Assembly (NCBI RefSeq): GCF_002250705.1 | Contig: NZ_NMVP01000001.1 | Coordinates: forward strand, 434,001 to 498,000 | DNA length: 64,000 nucleotides | Origin: Enemella evansiae | GTDB lineage: Bacteria; Actinomycetota; Actinomycetes; Propionibacteriales; Propionibacteriaceae | Direction of reading: 5' to 3' | Shown here: positions 32,997 through 46,996 of the stretch, piece by piece | Layout: each line of letters begins with the position of its first letter | Numbering within the stretch: position 1 is the first letter of the stretch | The notes under the pieces: model-generated | Database searches by the model: none | What the model was told of the DNA's origin: nothing | What the model saw: only the letters and a program-made list of their open reading frames with translations | Translations under genes and position numbers: made by a program

Positions 32997-35036
32997 GTGA
33001 AACTGTCCGACAGCATCAAACGACTGCTGCTGGGGCGCAAGCTGGCATCGGCTCAGCTGGGGGAGACCCTGCTGCCGAAGCGGATCGCGCTACCCGTCTT
33101 CGCCTCCGATGCGCTGTCCTCGGTGGCGTACGCCCCGGACGAGATCCTGCTCACCCTCTCGCTGGCCGGCATGGTCGGATTCGTCTACTCCTGGTGGATC
33201 GCACTGGGTGTCGCGGTCGTGATGCTGGTGGTCGTCGCCTCCTACCGGCAGAACGTGCACGCCTATCCCTCCGGCGGTGGTGACTACGAGGTGGCGACGG
33301 TCAACCTCGGCCCGAACGCCGGCCTGACGGTGGCCTCGGCACTGCTGGTGGACTACGTGCTGACCGTCGCGGTCTCGGTGTCCTCGGGCGTGCAGAACGC
33401 GCGCGCCGCAATCCCGTTCATCGCCGGCCACGAGGGGCTCATCGCCGCGGTCATCATCGTCGTGCTGATGGCGATCAACCTGCGCGGGGTCCGCGAATCC
33501 GGGTCGGTCTTCGCCATCCCCACCTACTGCTTCATGGCCGGGGTCATCCTGATGACCCTCTACGGCCTGTTCCGGATCCTGGTGCTCGGGGAGGACCTGC
33601 GCTCACCGACCGCGCAGTACGAGGTGGTCGGCGCCGAGCAGTACACCCCGCTGGTCGGGATCGCGCTGGTGGTGCTGCTGGCGCGTACCTTCTCCTCCGG
33701 CGCCGCCGCGCTCACCGGTGTCGAGGCGATCTCGAACGGCGTACCGGCGTTCAAGCAGCCGAAGAGCAAGAACGCCGCCACCACCCTCGCCCTGCTGGGC
33801 GGGATCGCGGTGTCGATGCTGATCGGGATCATCACCCTGGCCAACCTCACCCAGGTCCGGTTGATCGACTCACCGGAATCGCACTTCACGCTGAACGGGC
33901 AGCCGGTGGACGTCTCCCCGGACACCGTGATGGGTCAGCTGGCCGCCACCGTCTTCGACAACTTCCGACCCGGGTTCTACTTCCTGATCGCGGCCACCAT
34001 GATCATCCTGTTCCTGGCCGCGAACACCGCCTTCAACGGATTCCCGGTGCTCGGCTCGATCCTGGCCCGGGACGGATTCCTGCCGCGCCAGCTGCACACC
34101 CGCGGCGACCGGTTGGCGTACAGCAACGGCATCATCCTGCTGGCCGCCGCCGCGGCGGGGCTGGTGCTGGCGTTCAACGCCGATGTGACGAGCCTGATCC
34201 AGTTGTATGTGGTCGGGGTCTTCGTCTCGTTCACCGTCTCCCAGACCGGCATGATGCGGCACTGGACCCGGCACCTGAAGACCGAGCGGGATCCGGCGGT
34301 ACGCAAGCAGATGAAGCGATCCCGGGTGATCAACGCGATCGGGCTGAGCTGCACCGGCACGGTGCTGGTGATCGTGCTGCTGTCCAAGTTCATCTACGGC
34401 GCCTGGATGGCGATCCTGGCGATGGCGGTCGTCTTCGTGCTGATGAAGCTGATCAACCGGCACTACAAGCTGGTGGCCCGCGAGATCGCCTGGAGCCCGG
34501 GCGATGAGCGGGTGCTGCCGAGCCGGGTGCATGCGGTGGTGATGGTGTCGAAGGTGAACAAGCCGACCCTGCGCGCGCTGATGTTCGCGAAGGCGTCCCG
34601 GCCCTCCACCCTGGAGGCGATCACCGTCGACGTGGACGATGCCGAGACCGAGGGGCTGATCGGGGCCTGGGACCGGGCCGATCTGCACATCCCGCTGAAG
34701 GTGATCGCCTCGCCCTACCGCGAGGTGATAGGCCCGGTGGTCAAGTACGTCAGCGAGTTGCGCAAGAAGAGCCCCCGCGATGTCGTCGCGGTCTATGTGC
34801 CCGAATACGTCGTCGGGCACTGGTGGGAGGGTGCCCTGCACAACCAGACGGCGCTGCTGCTGCGGGCCCGGTTGCACTTCACTCCGGGTGTGATGGTCAC
34901 CTCGGTGCCCTACCTGCTGAAGTCCTCCGAGGCCGCCCGCGAGCGGCTGGCCCGGGAGGACCCGATGGCCTTCCGGATGGTCGGCACCACCGACGCCACC
35001 GACGGGCATCGCGACGAACAGCGATCCGATGGCTGA
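32997..35036 (+). CDS. APC-family permease with large cytoplasmic C-terminal domain (KimA-like)
   Basis: 679 residues. LLPKRIALPVFASDALSSVAYAPDEIL at the first helix is the hallmark of this subgroup; about 12 membrane helices span residues 35-460, and a soluble domain of about 200 residues follows. Bacillus KimA, a proton-coupled K+ importer regulated by c-di-AMP, belongs to the same subgroup. Next to two TrkA genes, K+ transport is a reasonable inference, stronger than the usual amino-acid permease label. GTG 32997 is chosen over GTG 32988. Its 3' end overlaps the RNA methyltransferase start by 8 bases. Confidence 0.82.
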   Translation: MKLSDSIKRLLLGRKLASAQLGETLLPKRIALPVFASDALSSVAYAPDEILLTLSLAGMVGFVYSWWIALGVAVVMLVVVASYRQNVHAYPSGGGDYEVATVNLGPNAGLTVASALLVDYVLTVAVSVSSGVQNARAAIPFIAGHEGLIAAVIIVVLMAINLRGVRESGSVFAIPTYCFMAGVILMTLYGLFRILVLGEDLRSPTAQYEVVGAEQYTPLVGIALVVLLARTFSSGAAALTGVEAISNGVPAFKQPKSKNAATTLALLGGIAVSMLIGIITLANLTQVRLIDSPESHFTLNGQPVDVSPDTVMGQLAATVFDNFRPGFYFLIAATMIILFLAANTAFNGFPVLGSILARDGFLPRQLHTRGDRLAYSNGIILLAAAAAGLVLAFNADVTSLIQLYVVGVFVSFTVSQTGMMRHWTRHLKTERDPAVRKQMKRSRVINAIGLSCTGTVLVIVLLSKFIYGAWMAILAMAVVFVLMKLINRHYKLVAREIAWSPGDERVLPSRVHAVVMVSKVNKPTLRALMFAKASRPSTLEAITVDVDDAETEGLIGAWDRADLHIPLKVIASPYREVIGPVVKYVSELRKKSPRDVVAVYVPEYVVGHWWEGALHNQTALLLRARLHFTPGVMVTSVPYLLKSSEAARERLAREDPMAFRMVGTTDATDGHRDEQRSDG

Positions 35037-36216
35037 GCCCCCCACGTCGGCTGAGCGAGCGAACGACCGAGTCGAAGCCACGTCCCCAGAAACCACCGCC
35101 CCCGAGGTCACCGTCGGCCCGATCGCGCACGGCGGGCACTGCATTGCCCGGCACGAGGGCCGGGTGATCTTCGTCCGCCATGCGCTGCCCGGGGAACGCG
35201 TCCGGTTGCGGATCACCGATACGAGCCAGGACCGGTTCTGGCGAGCCGATGCGATCGAGGTGCTGGAGGCCGCGCCGGACCGGGTACGCCCGGACTGCCC
35301 GGTCTCCGGTCCCGGTGGCTGCGGCGGCTGCGATTTCCAGCATGTCAGCGATTCCGGCGAACTGGAACTGAAGCGCAGTGTCGTCGCCGAGCAGCTCGCC
35401 CGGCTGGCCGGCATCGACTGGACCGGTGCGGTGGAAGCGGTGCCGCCGGTGCGGAACTGGCGGCACCGGATGCGCTATCTGGCCGACGCCGACGGTGAAC
35501 CGGCGCTGCGCGCCCACCGCTCGCACGAGCTGATCCGGATCCCCGACGACGGCTGCCCGATCGCCAGCGTCGACCCGCGCGCCCTGGGTGTCCCGGAGGT
35601 GGCGGAGCAGACCCCGCTGACCGTCGTCGACGCGGCCGAGGAGCAGTTGCTGCTCGTCGGTGATGCCGACGAGTCGGTCGTCGAGGAGGCCGCCGGGCGA
35701 CGATTCGAGGTGCAGGGACAGGGATTCTGGCAGGTCCACCCGGCCGCTGTGGACACCCTGGTTGGTGCGGTGCTCGAGGGCCTGCGGCCCGCGGCGGGGG
35801 AGCGGGCGTTCGATCTCTACTGCGGGGTCGGGGTGTTCGCCGGTGCGCTCGCCGATGCTGGGGTGACCGTCTGGGGTGTGGAGTCCGACAAGCCCGCCAT
35901 CTCCCACGCCCGGCGCAATGTGCGGGAGGCGAAGTTCAGCTCCGGCCGGGTGGACCGGGTGCTGCCCAAGCTGCCGCGGCGTACCGATCTGGTCGTCCTC
36001 GATCCGCCGCGCGCCGGTGCGGGCCGCAAGGTGCTGGAACAGGTCACCGCCCGCGAACCGCGCGCGATCGCCTATGTGGCCTGCGATCCCGCCGCCCTGG
36101 CCCGCGACCTGGCGTACGCCGCAGAGCTCGGTTACACCCCCGACTCGATCCGCGCCTTCAACCTCTTCCCCCGCACCCACCACATCGAGGCCGTCGCCAT
36201 CCTCACCCCGAACTGA
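35029..36216 (+). CDS. TrmA/RumA-family RNA (uracil-C5) methyltransferase
   Basis: 395 residues. An N-terminal TRAM domain (about 25-85, TVGPIAHGGHCIARHEGRVIFVRHALPGERV), a four-Cys cluster region (DCPVSGPGGCGGCDFQH, about 95-110), and a SAM-dependent methyltransferase domain with DLYCGVGVFAGALA, LDPPRAGAG and catalytic Cys in YVACDPAALARDL. It methylates a uridine in rRNA or tRNA. The first 25 or so codons overlap a dispersed palindromic repeat (35041-35086), so this N-terminal extension is not family sequence. Overlaps the permease gene by 8 bases (ATGGCTGA). Confidence 0.87.
   Translation: MAEPPTSAERANDRVEATSPETTAPEVTVGPIAHGGHCIARHEGRVIFVRHALPGERVRLRITDTSQDRFWRADAIEVLEAAPDRVRPDCPVSGPGGCGGCDFQHVSDSGELELKRSVVAEQLARLAGIDWTGAVEAVPPVRNWRHRMRYLADADGEPALRAHRSHELIRIPDDGCPIASVDPRALGVPEVAEQTPLTVVDAAEEQLLLVGDADESVVEEAAGRRFEVQGQGFWQVHPAAVDTLVGAVLEGLRPAAGERAFDLYCGVGVFAGALADAGVTVWGVESDKPAISHARRNVREAKFSSGRVDRVLPKLPRRTDLVVLDPPRAGAGRKVLEQVTAREPRAIAYVACDPAALARDLAYAAELGYTPDSIRAFNLFPRTHHIEAVAILTPN
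35041..35086. repeat. Family B palindromic repeat inside a coding sequence
   Basis: CCCACGTCGGCTGAGCGAGC...CGAGTCGAAGCCACGTCCCC; arms ACGT-GGCT against AGCCACGT. Nearly the same as the reverse complement of 53910-53956 and related to 46901-46996 and 50326-50440. It encodes about residues 5-19 of the RNA methyltransferase. Confidence 0.75.
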
Positions 36217-36245
36217 GTTCCTGGCGCATCGTCTGCACTGACCGG

Positions 36246-37265
36246 TCAGCCGGCCAGGTCGGCGGGGGCGATGCGGTTCAGCAGTGGACGTCCGGCGAGC
36301 AGGCGTTCGGTGTTGCGGGCCAGCAGATCCCACAGCCGGGGCAGGAAGAAGGTGCTGTCGGAGGAGCCGGAGACGTGTGAGGTGATGATCACCCTCGGCA
36401 GCTCCCAGGTCGGGTCATCGGCGGCCATCGGGCTGCGGTAGTGCACGTCCAGGGCGGCCCCGGCCAACCGCCCCTCGACCAGCGCGGATCGCAGCGCCTG
36501 CTCATCGACCACGCTGGCCCGGGCCGGGTTCAGCAGGTACGCGGTCGGTGGCAGGGCGCGGAACGCCGCGTCGTCGATCAGCCCGTCGGTGGTCGGCGTG
36601 GCCGGGACGGTGATCACCAGGAAGTCCAGTCCGGACAGGAAATCCGGCAGTCGGTCCAGGCCGAAGGACCGATCCGGGATCGGCACCTCCTCCGGACCGC
36701 GGTCGAGGGGGTCATAACGATCGGGCCGAAAACCGGGCGCTGATCGGGACGCGACCCACACCTCGAGCCCGAGCGCCCGGACGGTGCGGGCGACCTGCTG
36801 GCCGATGTTGCCGAAGCCGAGGATGCCGACCCGCAGCCCGCGCAGTTCGGCCTGGTGCACCGGGGAGCGGTCCCAGCGGTGTGCCTGCTGGTCGGCGAAG
36901 GTGCCCGGCAGGTCGCGGCGCAGGGCCAGCATCATCATCGCGCACCACTCGGCGATCGGGATGTCGTTGACGCCGCTGGCGTTGGTCACCGCGACCGTGT
37001 CGGGTACGCCGGCGCCGATCGCCTGCCGGAACCCGGCCGACGCCAGCTGGATCCAGCGCAACCGGGGGAGTTCGGTGAGATTGCTGGGCACCGAGTCTCC
37101 GCAGAATCCGGTCACGGTGCCGGCCAGCTCGGCGGGCACGGTCAGCGCACCCGGTTCGAGCAGCGCGATTCGGGTGTGCTGGACGATGCCGCGCAATCGC
37201 TCCAGGCCGGCGGCGTCCTGGGGCAGGGCGATCACCAGCTGGTGGTCGGTGCTCTCCGGACTCAT
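36246..37265 (-). CDS. D-isomer-specific 2-hydroxyacid dehydrogenase
   Basis: 339 residues. NAD-binding GFGNIGQQVARTVRALGLEV (about 148-167) lies inside the substrate domain as in the D-LDH/phosphoglycerate dehydrogenase family; LLNPARASVVDEQAL carries the substrate-binding Arg and SHVSG the catalytic His (in place of the commoner PHxAG). Its ATG overlaps the stop of the upstream dehydratase gene by four bases. With that dehydratase and a secreted Asp-box protein it forms one operon; it could reduce the 2-keto acid product or oxidise the starting acid. Substrate unknown. Confidence 0.83.
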   Translation of the reverse strand: MSPESTDHQLVIALPQDAAGLERLRGIVQHTRIALLEPGALTVPAELAGTVTGFCGDSVPSNLTELPRLRWIQLASAGFRQAIGAGVPDTVAVTNASGVNDIPIAEWCAMMMLALRRDLPGTFADQQAHRWDRSPVHQAELRGLRVGILGFGNIGQQVARTVRALGLEVWVASRSAPGFRPDRYDPLDRGPEEVPIPDRSFGLDRLPDFLSGLDFLVITVPATPTTDGLIDDAAFRALPPTAYLLNPARASVVDEQALRSALVEGRLAGAALDVHYRSPMAADDPTWELPRVIITSHVSGSSDSTFFLPRLWDLLARNTERLLAGRPLLNRIAPADLAG

Positions 37266-38479
37266 GTGCGCAACACCTTCCCGGGCACGCTGACGAACTC
37301 CTCGTGCCCCTTGCGATAAGGAAAGTCTGCCAGCAGCCGATCGTCGACGCGGACCCCGAACCCGGGCGCGGTCGGCGGCAGCAGCTGCCCGTCCTCGAGC
37401 ATCAGTTGATCACCCCACAGGCGGGTGTGCAGCGGACCGGCATCGGGCAGCAGTTCGACGATCAGGGTGTTCGCACAGGCGAAGGCGCAGTGCACGTTCT
37501 GCATCACTCCCGCGCCACCGCACCAGTTGTGCGAGGCGATCCGGGCGCCACGAGCGGCCGCATTCGCCGCCACCGTGAGGAATTCGCTCGGGCTGAGCCA
37601 GGCGGCGTCCGGTTGCGCCACCCCGAACGCGTCCCGGTCCAGCCAGAGCGCGAACTCGGCCGCGCTGCTCAACTGCTCCCCGCCGGCGATCGGGATGCTG
37701 GTACGCCGCCGCAGCTCGGCGTAGGCGTCCGGGTCGGTGTAGGGGAGCGGTTCCTCCACCAGGATCGGGTCGAACTCCTCGATCGCGCGCAGCACCCGGG
37801 TGGCCAACTCCAGATCCCACACCTCGCTGCGTCCACCGCCCATGTGGCCATCCAGCAGCAGTCCGAACTCCGGACCCAACCGGTCCCGCAGCAACCGCAG
37901 CTTCTCGACCTCCCACTCCGGTGCCGCATCCCGACCGCCGGGAACGGGCAGGTCCCGGCGGGTCTGCTGGTCCATGCCGCCGGTGGCCACCTTGAGCGCG
38001 GTGAAACCCAACTCGGCGTACCGTTCCGCCTTCTGCAGCAGGAACTCCGCCGGCCACGGGCTCGGACCACCGGTGGCGTACGCCGGTAGCCGCTGGTGCT
38101 GCAATCCGCCCATCAGTTGATAGGCGGGCACCCCCTCGGCCTTGCCGCGCAGATCCCACAGGGCCGCCTCGACGGCACCGATGGCGGCGCGCACCACCCC
38201 GACCCGGGCGGCGTATCCCAGGCAGAGCCGCATCCGATCGCCGAGCGTCACCGGGTCGGTGCCGTCGCCCTCGGTGAGGATCGGCCGGATCAGCTCGACC
38301 ACCGGATCGACCAGCTCCGGCGCGAAATAGCCGCAGTAGGTCTCCCCGATCCCGGTCAGCCCGCTGTCGCTGGTCACCCGGACCAGGGCGACGGTGCGGG
38401 TCTGTTTGGCGAAGGTGATCCAGGGATCGTTGCTGGACGGGCCGGTGAGCAGGATCGTCTCGACGGCGGTGATGCGCAC
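37262..38479 (-). CDS. Enolase-superfamily (mandelate racemase/muconate lactonizing type) dehydratase
   Basis: 405 residues, GTG start. Metal ligands are visible: Asp210 (LLLDGHM), Glu242/243 (VEEPLP) and Glu268 (GGEQL). The KxK motif expected on strand 2 reads Lys163-Val-Ala165, so the second lysine is missing; His212 in DGHM and the His in ASHNWCGG are candidate acid/base residues, a pattern nearer to mannonate/gluconate-type acid-sugar dehydratases than to racemases. An insertion follows (MDQQTRRDLPVPGG). Lies between the secreted Asp-box protein gene (7 bases) and the hydroxyacid dehydrogenase (4-base overlap). Confidence 0.83.
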   Translation of the reverse strand: MRITAVETILLTGPSSNDPWITFAKQTRTVALVRVTSDSGLTGIGETYCGYFAPELVDPVVELIRPILTEGDGTDPVTLGDRMRLCLGYAARVGVVRAAIGAVEAALWDLRGKAEGVPAYQLMGGLQHQRLPAYATGGPSPWPAEFLLQKAERYAELGFTALKVATGGMDQQTRRDLPVPGGRDAAPEWEVEKLRLLRDRLGPEFGLLLDGHMGGGRSEVWDLELATRVLRAIEEFDPILVEEPLPYTDPDAYAELRRRTSIPIAGGEQLSSAAEFALWLDRDAFGVAQPDAAWLSPSEFLTVAANAAARGARIASHNWCGGAGVMQNVHCAFACANTLIVELLPDAGPLHTRLWGDQLMLEDGQLLPPTAPGFGVRVDDRLLADFPYRKGHEEFVSVPGKVLRT

Positions 38480-38486
38480 TGGGTGG

Positions 38487-40790
38487 TCAACTCCCGGGTT
38501 TGATGACGACGTCGTCGATGAGGTAGAAGCCACCGTACTGCGCCGGGTCACCGGTGCTGAAGTCCAGCGAGCTCATCGTGGTGGCGGCACCGGCCCGCAC
38601 CGTGGTGGTGAAGCTCTGCGAACCGATGGTGATGTTCGCGCGGTCGGCGGTCAGGTCCATCGACACCGGCAGGTAGGTCCTGGTCGGCAGCGCCTCGGCG
38701 AGCTTGCCGATCTCCACCCAGGCGGCTCCGTTCCAGGCCTGCAGGCTCGCCGGCTTTCCCTGTACCAGCCGGAAATTCCAGGCATCGGCGCGGGCACCGT
38801 CGGCACCGGTGCCGCGGGCGCCGAAGGTGAACATCGCCCGGAAATCGGAGCCACCGAGCTGCATGCTGGTCTGCACCCGCGGGCTCGGGGCGAACGGCCG
38901 GCTGATCCGGGCGTTGTCGTCGGTCCACTTGTCGAACAGGCGCAGGGCGGTGCGGCTGTGCGACCCGCCGAACTCGGCGTACGCCGGGTCGTTCGGTATG
39001 TCGGTGACCCAGGCCTTGTTGGCGTCGGCCCACCCGCGCGGGATCGCGAACGGCAGCTCGTTCTCGAAGGTGTCGGTGTCGGCGGTGTAGAGCTCCAGCT
39101 CGGTCACCGTAGTCTCCACCCCGGGCGCCCCGGTGACCTTCAGATAGCGGGCGTCCTGCGGTGCCGGCAGGTCGGTGTAGCGGAGCGCGCGGTCGCTGCG
39201 GTTCACCGCATCCACCACCGGCGCGGACCACTGCTGACCGTCGGCGGAGAACTGCACCTTCGCCGACTGCGGTTCGCCGTGGCCGAGCATCAGCCCGATC
39301 CGGTTGATCGGATAACTGCGGTCCAGGGCCAGCACGAGTTCCCCGTCGCGGCTGTCCAGCTTCGCGACCGCGTCCCGATCGCTGAGGCCGTCGAAGGCGC
39401 CCTCCGGGCGTACGGTCGGGAATTTCTTGTCCGGCTTGGCGAAGCGGCCGGAGACGGTGGCGGTCTTGTCCAGTAACCGGGATGCCACGTCGATCCGCCC
39501 GGTACCGCCGGGGGTCACCGCGCCGACATAGGTCGCACTCACCCCGAACTGCTCGTTGTAGGCGCCACAGCCCCAGACATGGCACTGGTCGAAGAACAGC
39601 ACCGACCGGTTCGCGCCGACCGATTCCATCGTGTTGTTGCCGCTGGTGCCGTCGTAGCGGCCGTTGTTGCCGGTCGAGGGGTAGTTGGCGAAGACGGTGT
39701 CCTGAATCTGCCAGCTGCGGCCGGTGCCGTCGAAGCTGGCCAACATCCGCACATCCGGCCGCCCGGTGGTGAGCAGCAGGGCCCCGTTCGGTTGCAGCAG
39801 CAGATCGGGGTAGATGCCGCGGACGACCGTGCCGTCGGGGCCGATCAGCTCCCGGGCCTCGGACCAGCTGCGGCCCTGGTCATCGGAATAGGCGTAGACC
39901 AGTTTCGTCTCCGGGCTGTCGGTGGTCCGCAGCACCGCCAGCAGCCGGCCGTCGCTGGTCCAGGACCAGCCGACCTCGTTGGTACCGACCGCATTGGTCG
40001 CCGGAATCACCGAGCGCAGGCTCCAGCTCCGGCCACCGTCGCTGGACTGCAGGATCGCCGAGCGCTGCTTGGTGGTGCCCTTGAAGACGGTGTAGATCGG
40101 CACCATCAGGGTGCCATCGGGCAGCTCCAGCACCCGGCGATGCACCCGAAGCCCCTCCGACATCGGGCCGAGCTGGTACTCCGGGGGCATCGCCACCGGT
40201 GCGTCGGTGAGCTGCCACTGTTGCCCGTCTTTGGAGGTGCGCACCTTCAGGTTGGTGAAGGTCCTGGCGGCATCGCCCCACTGCGGGATGAAGTCGATGG
40301 CCAGAAAACTCCCGTCGGACAACCGGATCTCGTTCAGCGCGGTCGCCGGATAGTTGCGCTCGGTGGTCAGGAAGCTCCGGCCGGAATCGGTGGAGGTGGA
40401 GGCGTTGATGACGCTCTTCGCGCTGCCGAAATCGGGGTTGGCCTGGGTGGTCAGGGCGACCCGCTTCTCGGTCCGCCCGTCCGGGCCGAGGATCGGGAAG
40501 CTGGCCGAGGCCGGTACCGCGGCCGGGTTGCCAGGGCCCCAGTTGAGGACGTTCCAGTGCGATCCGGTGCCGTACGCCGGCTGGTCGACCGCGGCGCCGG
40601 CACCGGTGGGCATCCGGTCGCCGACGAGCGGCAGCGAGCCACCCTGGGCGGCCGCGGGCGAACCACCCGGCGCGTTCGGAGCGTTCGGCGTACCCCCGGC
40701 GACCGCGGAGACGACCAGTGCGGAGGCGACGGCACCGGCGCCGGCGGCGAGCAGCCGGATGGAGGTTTCGGAGCGGCGTGCCATGTTCAT
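38487..40790 (-). CDS. Secreted Asp-box beta-propeller protein with discoidin-like and C-terminal lectin-like domains
   Basis: 767 residues. Signal peptide (RRSETS then a hydrophobic run, 11-32) and an Ala/Pro/Gly linker to residue 60. A propeller (about 90-445) has Asp boxes at 131-140 (STSTDSGRSF), 186-192 (SKDGQQW), 249-256 (SSDGGRSW) and 302-309 (SDDQGRSW). Residues 470-570 look like an F5/8 type C carbohydrate-binding domain, and 575-767 a beta-sandwich. Databases would call this a sialidase, but I do not see a FRIP motif, so glycan specificity is open. First gene of an operon with an acid-sugar-type dehydratase; a TGAAA-N5-TTTCA operator lies upstream. Confidence 0.8.
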   Translation of the reverse strand: MNMARRSETSIRLLAAGAGAVASALVVSAVAGGTPNAPNAPGGSPAAAQGGSLPLVGDRMPTGAGAAVDQPAYGTGSHWNVLNWGPGNPAAVPASASFPILGPDGRTEKRVALTTQANPDFGSAKSVINASTSTDSGRSFLTTERNYPATALNEIRLSDGSFLAIDFIPQWGDAARTFTNLKVRTSKDGQQWQLTDAPVAMPPEYQLGPMSEGLRVHRRVLELPDGTLMVPIYTVFKGTTKQRSAILQSSDGGRSWSLRSVIPATNAVGTNEVGWSWTSDGRLLAVLRTTDSPETKLVYAYSDDQGRSWSEARELIGPDGTVVRGIYPDLLLQPNGALLLTTGRPDVRMLASFDGTGRSWQIQDTVFANYPSTGNNGRYDGTSGNNTMESVGANRSVLFFDQCHVWGCGAYNEQFGVSATYVGAVTPGGTGRIDVASRLLDKTATVSGRFAKPDKKFPTVRPEGAFDGLSDRDAVAKLDSRDGELVLALDRSYPINRIGLMLGHGEPQSAKVQFSADGQQWSAPVVDAVNRSDRALRYTDLPAPQDARYLKVTGAPGVETTVTELELYTADTDTFENELPFAIPRGWADANKAWVTDIPNDPAYAEFGGSHSRTALRLFDKWTDDNARISRPFAPSPRVQTSMQLGGSDFRAMFTFGARGTGADGARADAWNFRLVQGKPASLQAWNGAAWVEIGKLAEALPTRTYLPVSMDLTADRANITIGSQSFTTTVRAGAATTMSSLDFSTGDPAQYGGFYLIDDVVIKPGS

Positions 40791-40844
40791 GAACCCCTTT
40801 GTTCGGTGCGCCCGACCGCGACCTGGGGGTGGGTGGGCAGATAG

Positions 40845-40859
40845 TGAAATGGCGTTTCA
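40845..40859. promoter_or_regulatory. IclR/KdgR-like operator TGAAA-N5-TTTCA
   Basis: TGAAA (40845-40849), five bases, TTTCA (40855-40859), 55-69 bases upstream of the secreted-protein start on the minus strand. The half-sites match those of IclR-family regulators of sugar-acid genes such as KdgR. No IclR gene is in the window. Confidence 0.5.
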
Positions 40860-40992
40860 GATCGCTCTGACGCTAGGCCAGCCGATGAGCGGCGTCAAGA
40901 GGTGGACGTTGAGGTCGACCCCGCCGCCGGATCCGGATGTGGCGCGGCGGACAATGAGGGTGTCGCGGTACGCAACCGGGCGGAGCGTGGTA

Positions 40993-41006
40993 TCTTGACA
41001 TCAAGA
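40993..41006. promoter_or_regulatory. Palindrome TCTTGA-CA-TCAAGA upstream of acnA, containing a TTGACA -35 box
   Basis: 6+2+6 dyad 61-74 bases before the aconitase ATG. TTGACA (40995-41000) within it is a consensus -35 hexamer, so a repressor here would block the acnA promoter. I see no clear -10 match at 17 bases. Confidence 0.45.
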
Positions 41007-41066
41007 GACTTCGTGGGCTCGACGGGCGCACGGCACGCACAACCCAAACAGCACGGGAGCTGATCA

Positions 41067-43967
<2,901 letters not shown>

Positions 43968-43985
43968 GCACTTCACCGCTCACCG

Positions 43986-44021
43986 CACGGCCCCGTCCGG
44001 CTTCGGCCCGGCGGGGCCGTG
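43986..44021 (+). terminator. Terminator hairpin of acnA
   Basis: CACGGCCCCG-t-CCGG (43986-44000) pairs with CCGG-CGGGGCCGTG (44008-44021) around CTTCGGC, 14 base pairs with one bulge, 19 bases after the stop codon. Confidence 0.8.
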
Positions 44022-44067
44022 TGCCGTCTTGCCGTGGGTCGCACGTCGCGACCGAGTCGCACGCCGT

Positions 44068-44134
44068 GGACAACCGGTGAATTGGACGGCTCGTCCGGCT
44101 TGGGCGAGCGAGTCGTGCAATTCACCGGTTGTCC
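44068..44134. repeat. Nested inverted repeat P2 between acnA and clp gene
   Basis: Outer arms are 16 bp and perfect: GGACAACCGGTGAATT (44068-44083) and AATTCACCGGTTGTCC (44119-44134). Inside, GCTCG pairs with CGAGC and GGACG with CGTCC as alternative inner stems. It is the central object of the 341-base gap 43968-44308, which otherwise holds the acnA terminator and the clp leader. Confidence 0.75.
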
Positions 44135-44308
44135 TCACCGCGCGATTTGCATTCGCGAGCCGACGCCCCATGAGTCGGATCGGCTCAACCCGAGCTCGCC
44201 GAATCCCTTGTGTGTTGGGACTTGTCAGCGCGGACCCCGGTACGCAACGGTGTGGGGACGGCGTACCCCCGCCGCAACAAATCGACACCCGACAGGAAGT
44301 GTGTGCAG

Positions 44309-46900
<2,592 letters not shown>

Positions 46901-46996
46901 GCCCCACGTCGGCTGAGCGAGGAGCGCAGCGACGAGTCGAAGCCACTGGCGGTAGCGATCCGCCGGTGGCTTCGTCTCGTTCGTCCCTCAACTCGC
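46901..46996. repeat. Family B repeat with terminator hairpin behind the Clp gene
   Basis: CCCCACGTCGGCTGAGCGAGG at 46902-46922 and its inverted partner ending CTCGCTCAGCCGGCGTG at 46990-47006. In the centre GCCACTGGCGG (46942-46952) pairs with CCGCCGGTGGC (46960-46970). The right arm supplies the stop codon of the convergent HIT gene. Likely bidirectional terminator. Confidence 0.75.

Noticed and set aside
38487..40790. Calling the secreted Asp-box protein a sialidase
   Set aside because: Asp boxes occur in many beta-propellers, I see no FRIP motif, and no sialic acid catabolic gene is nearby.
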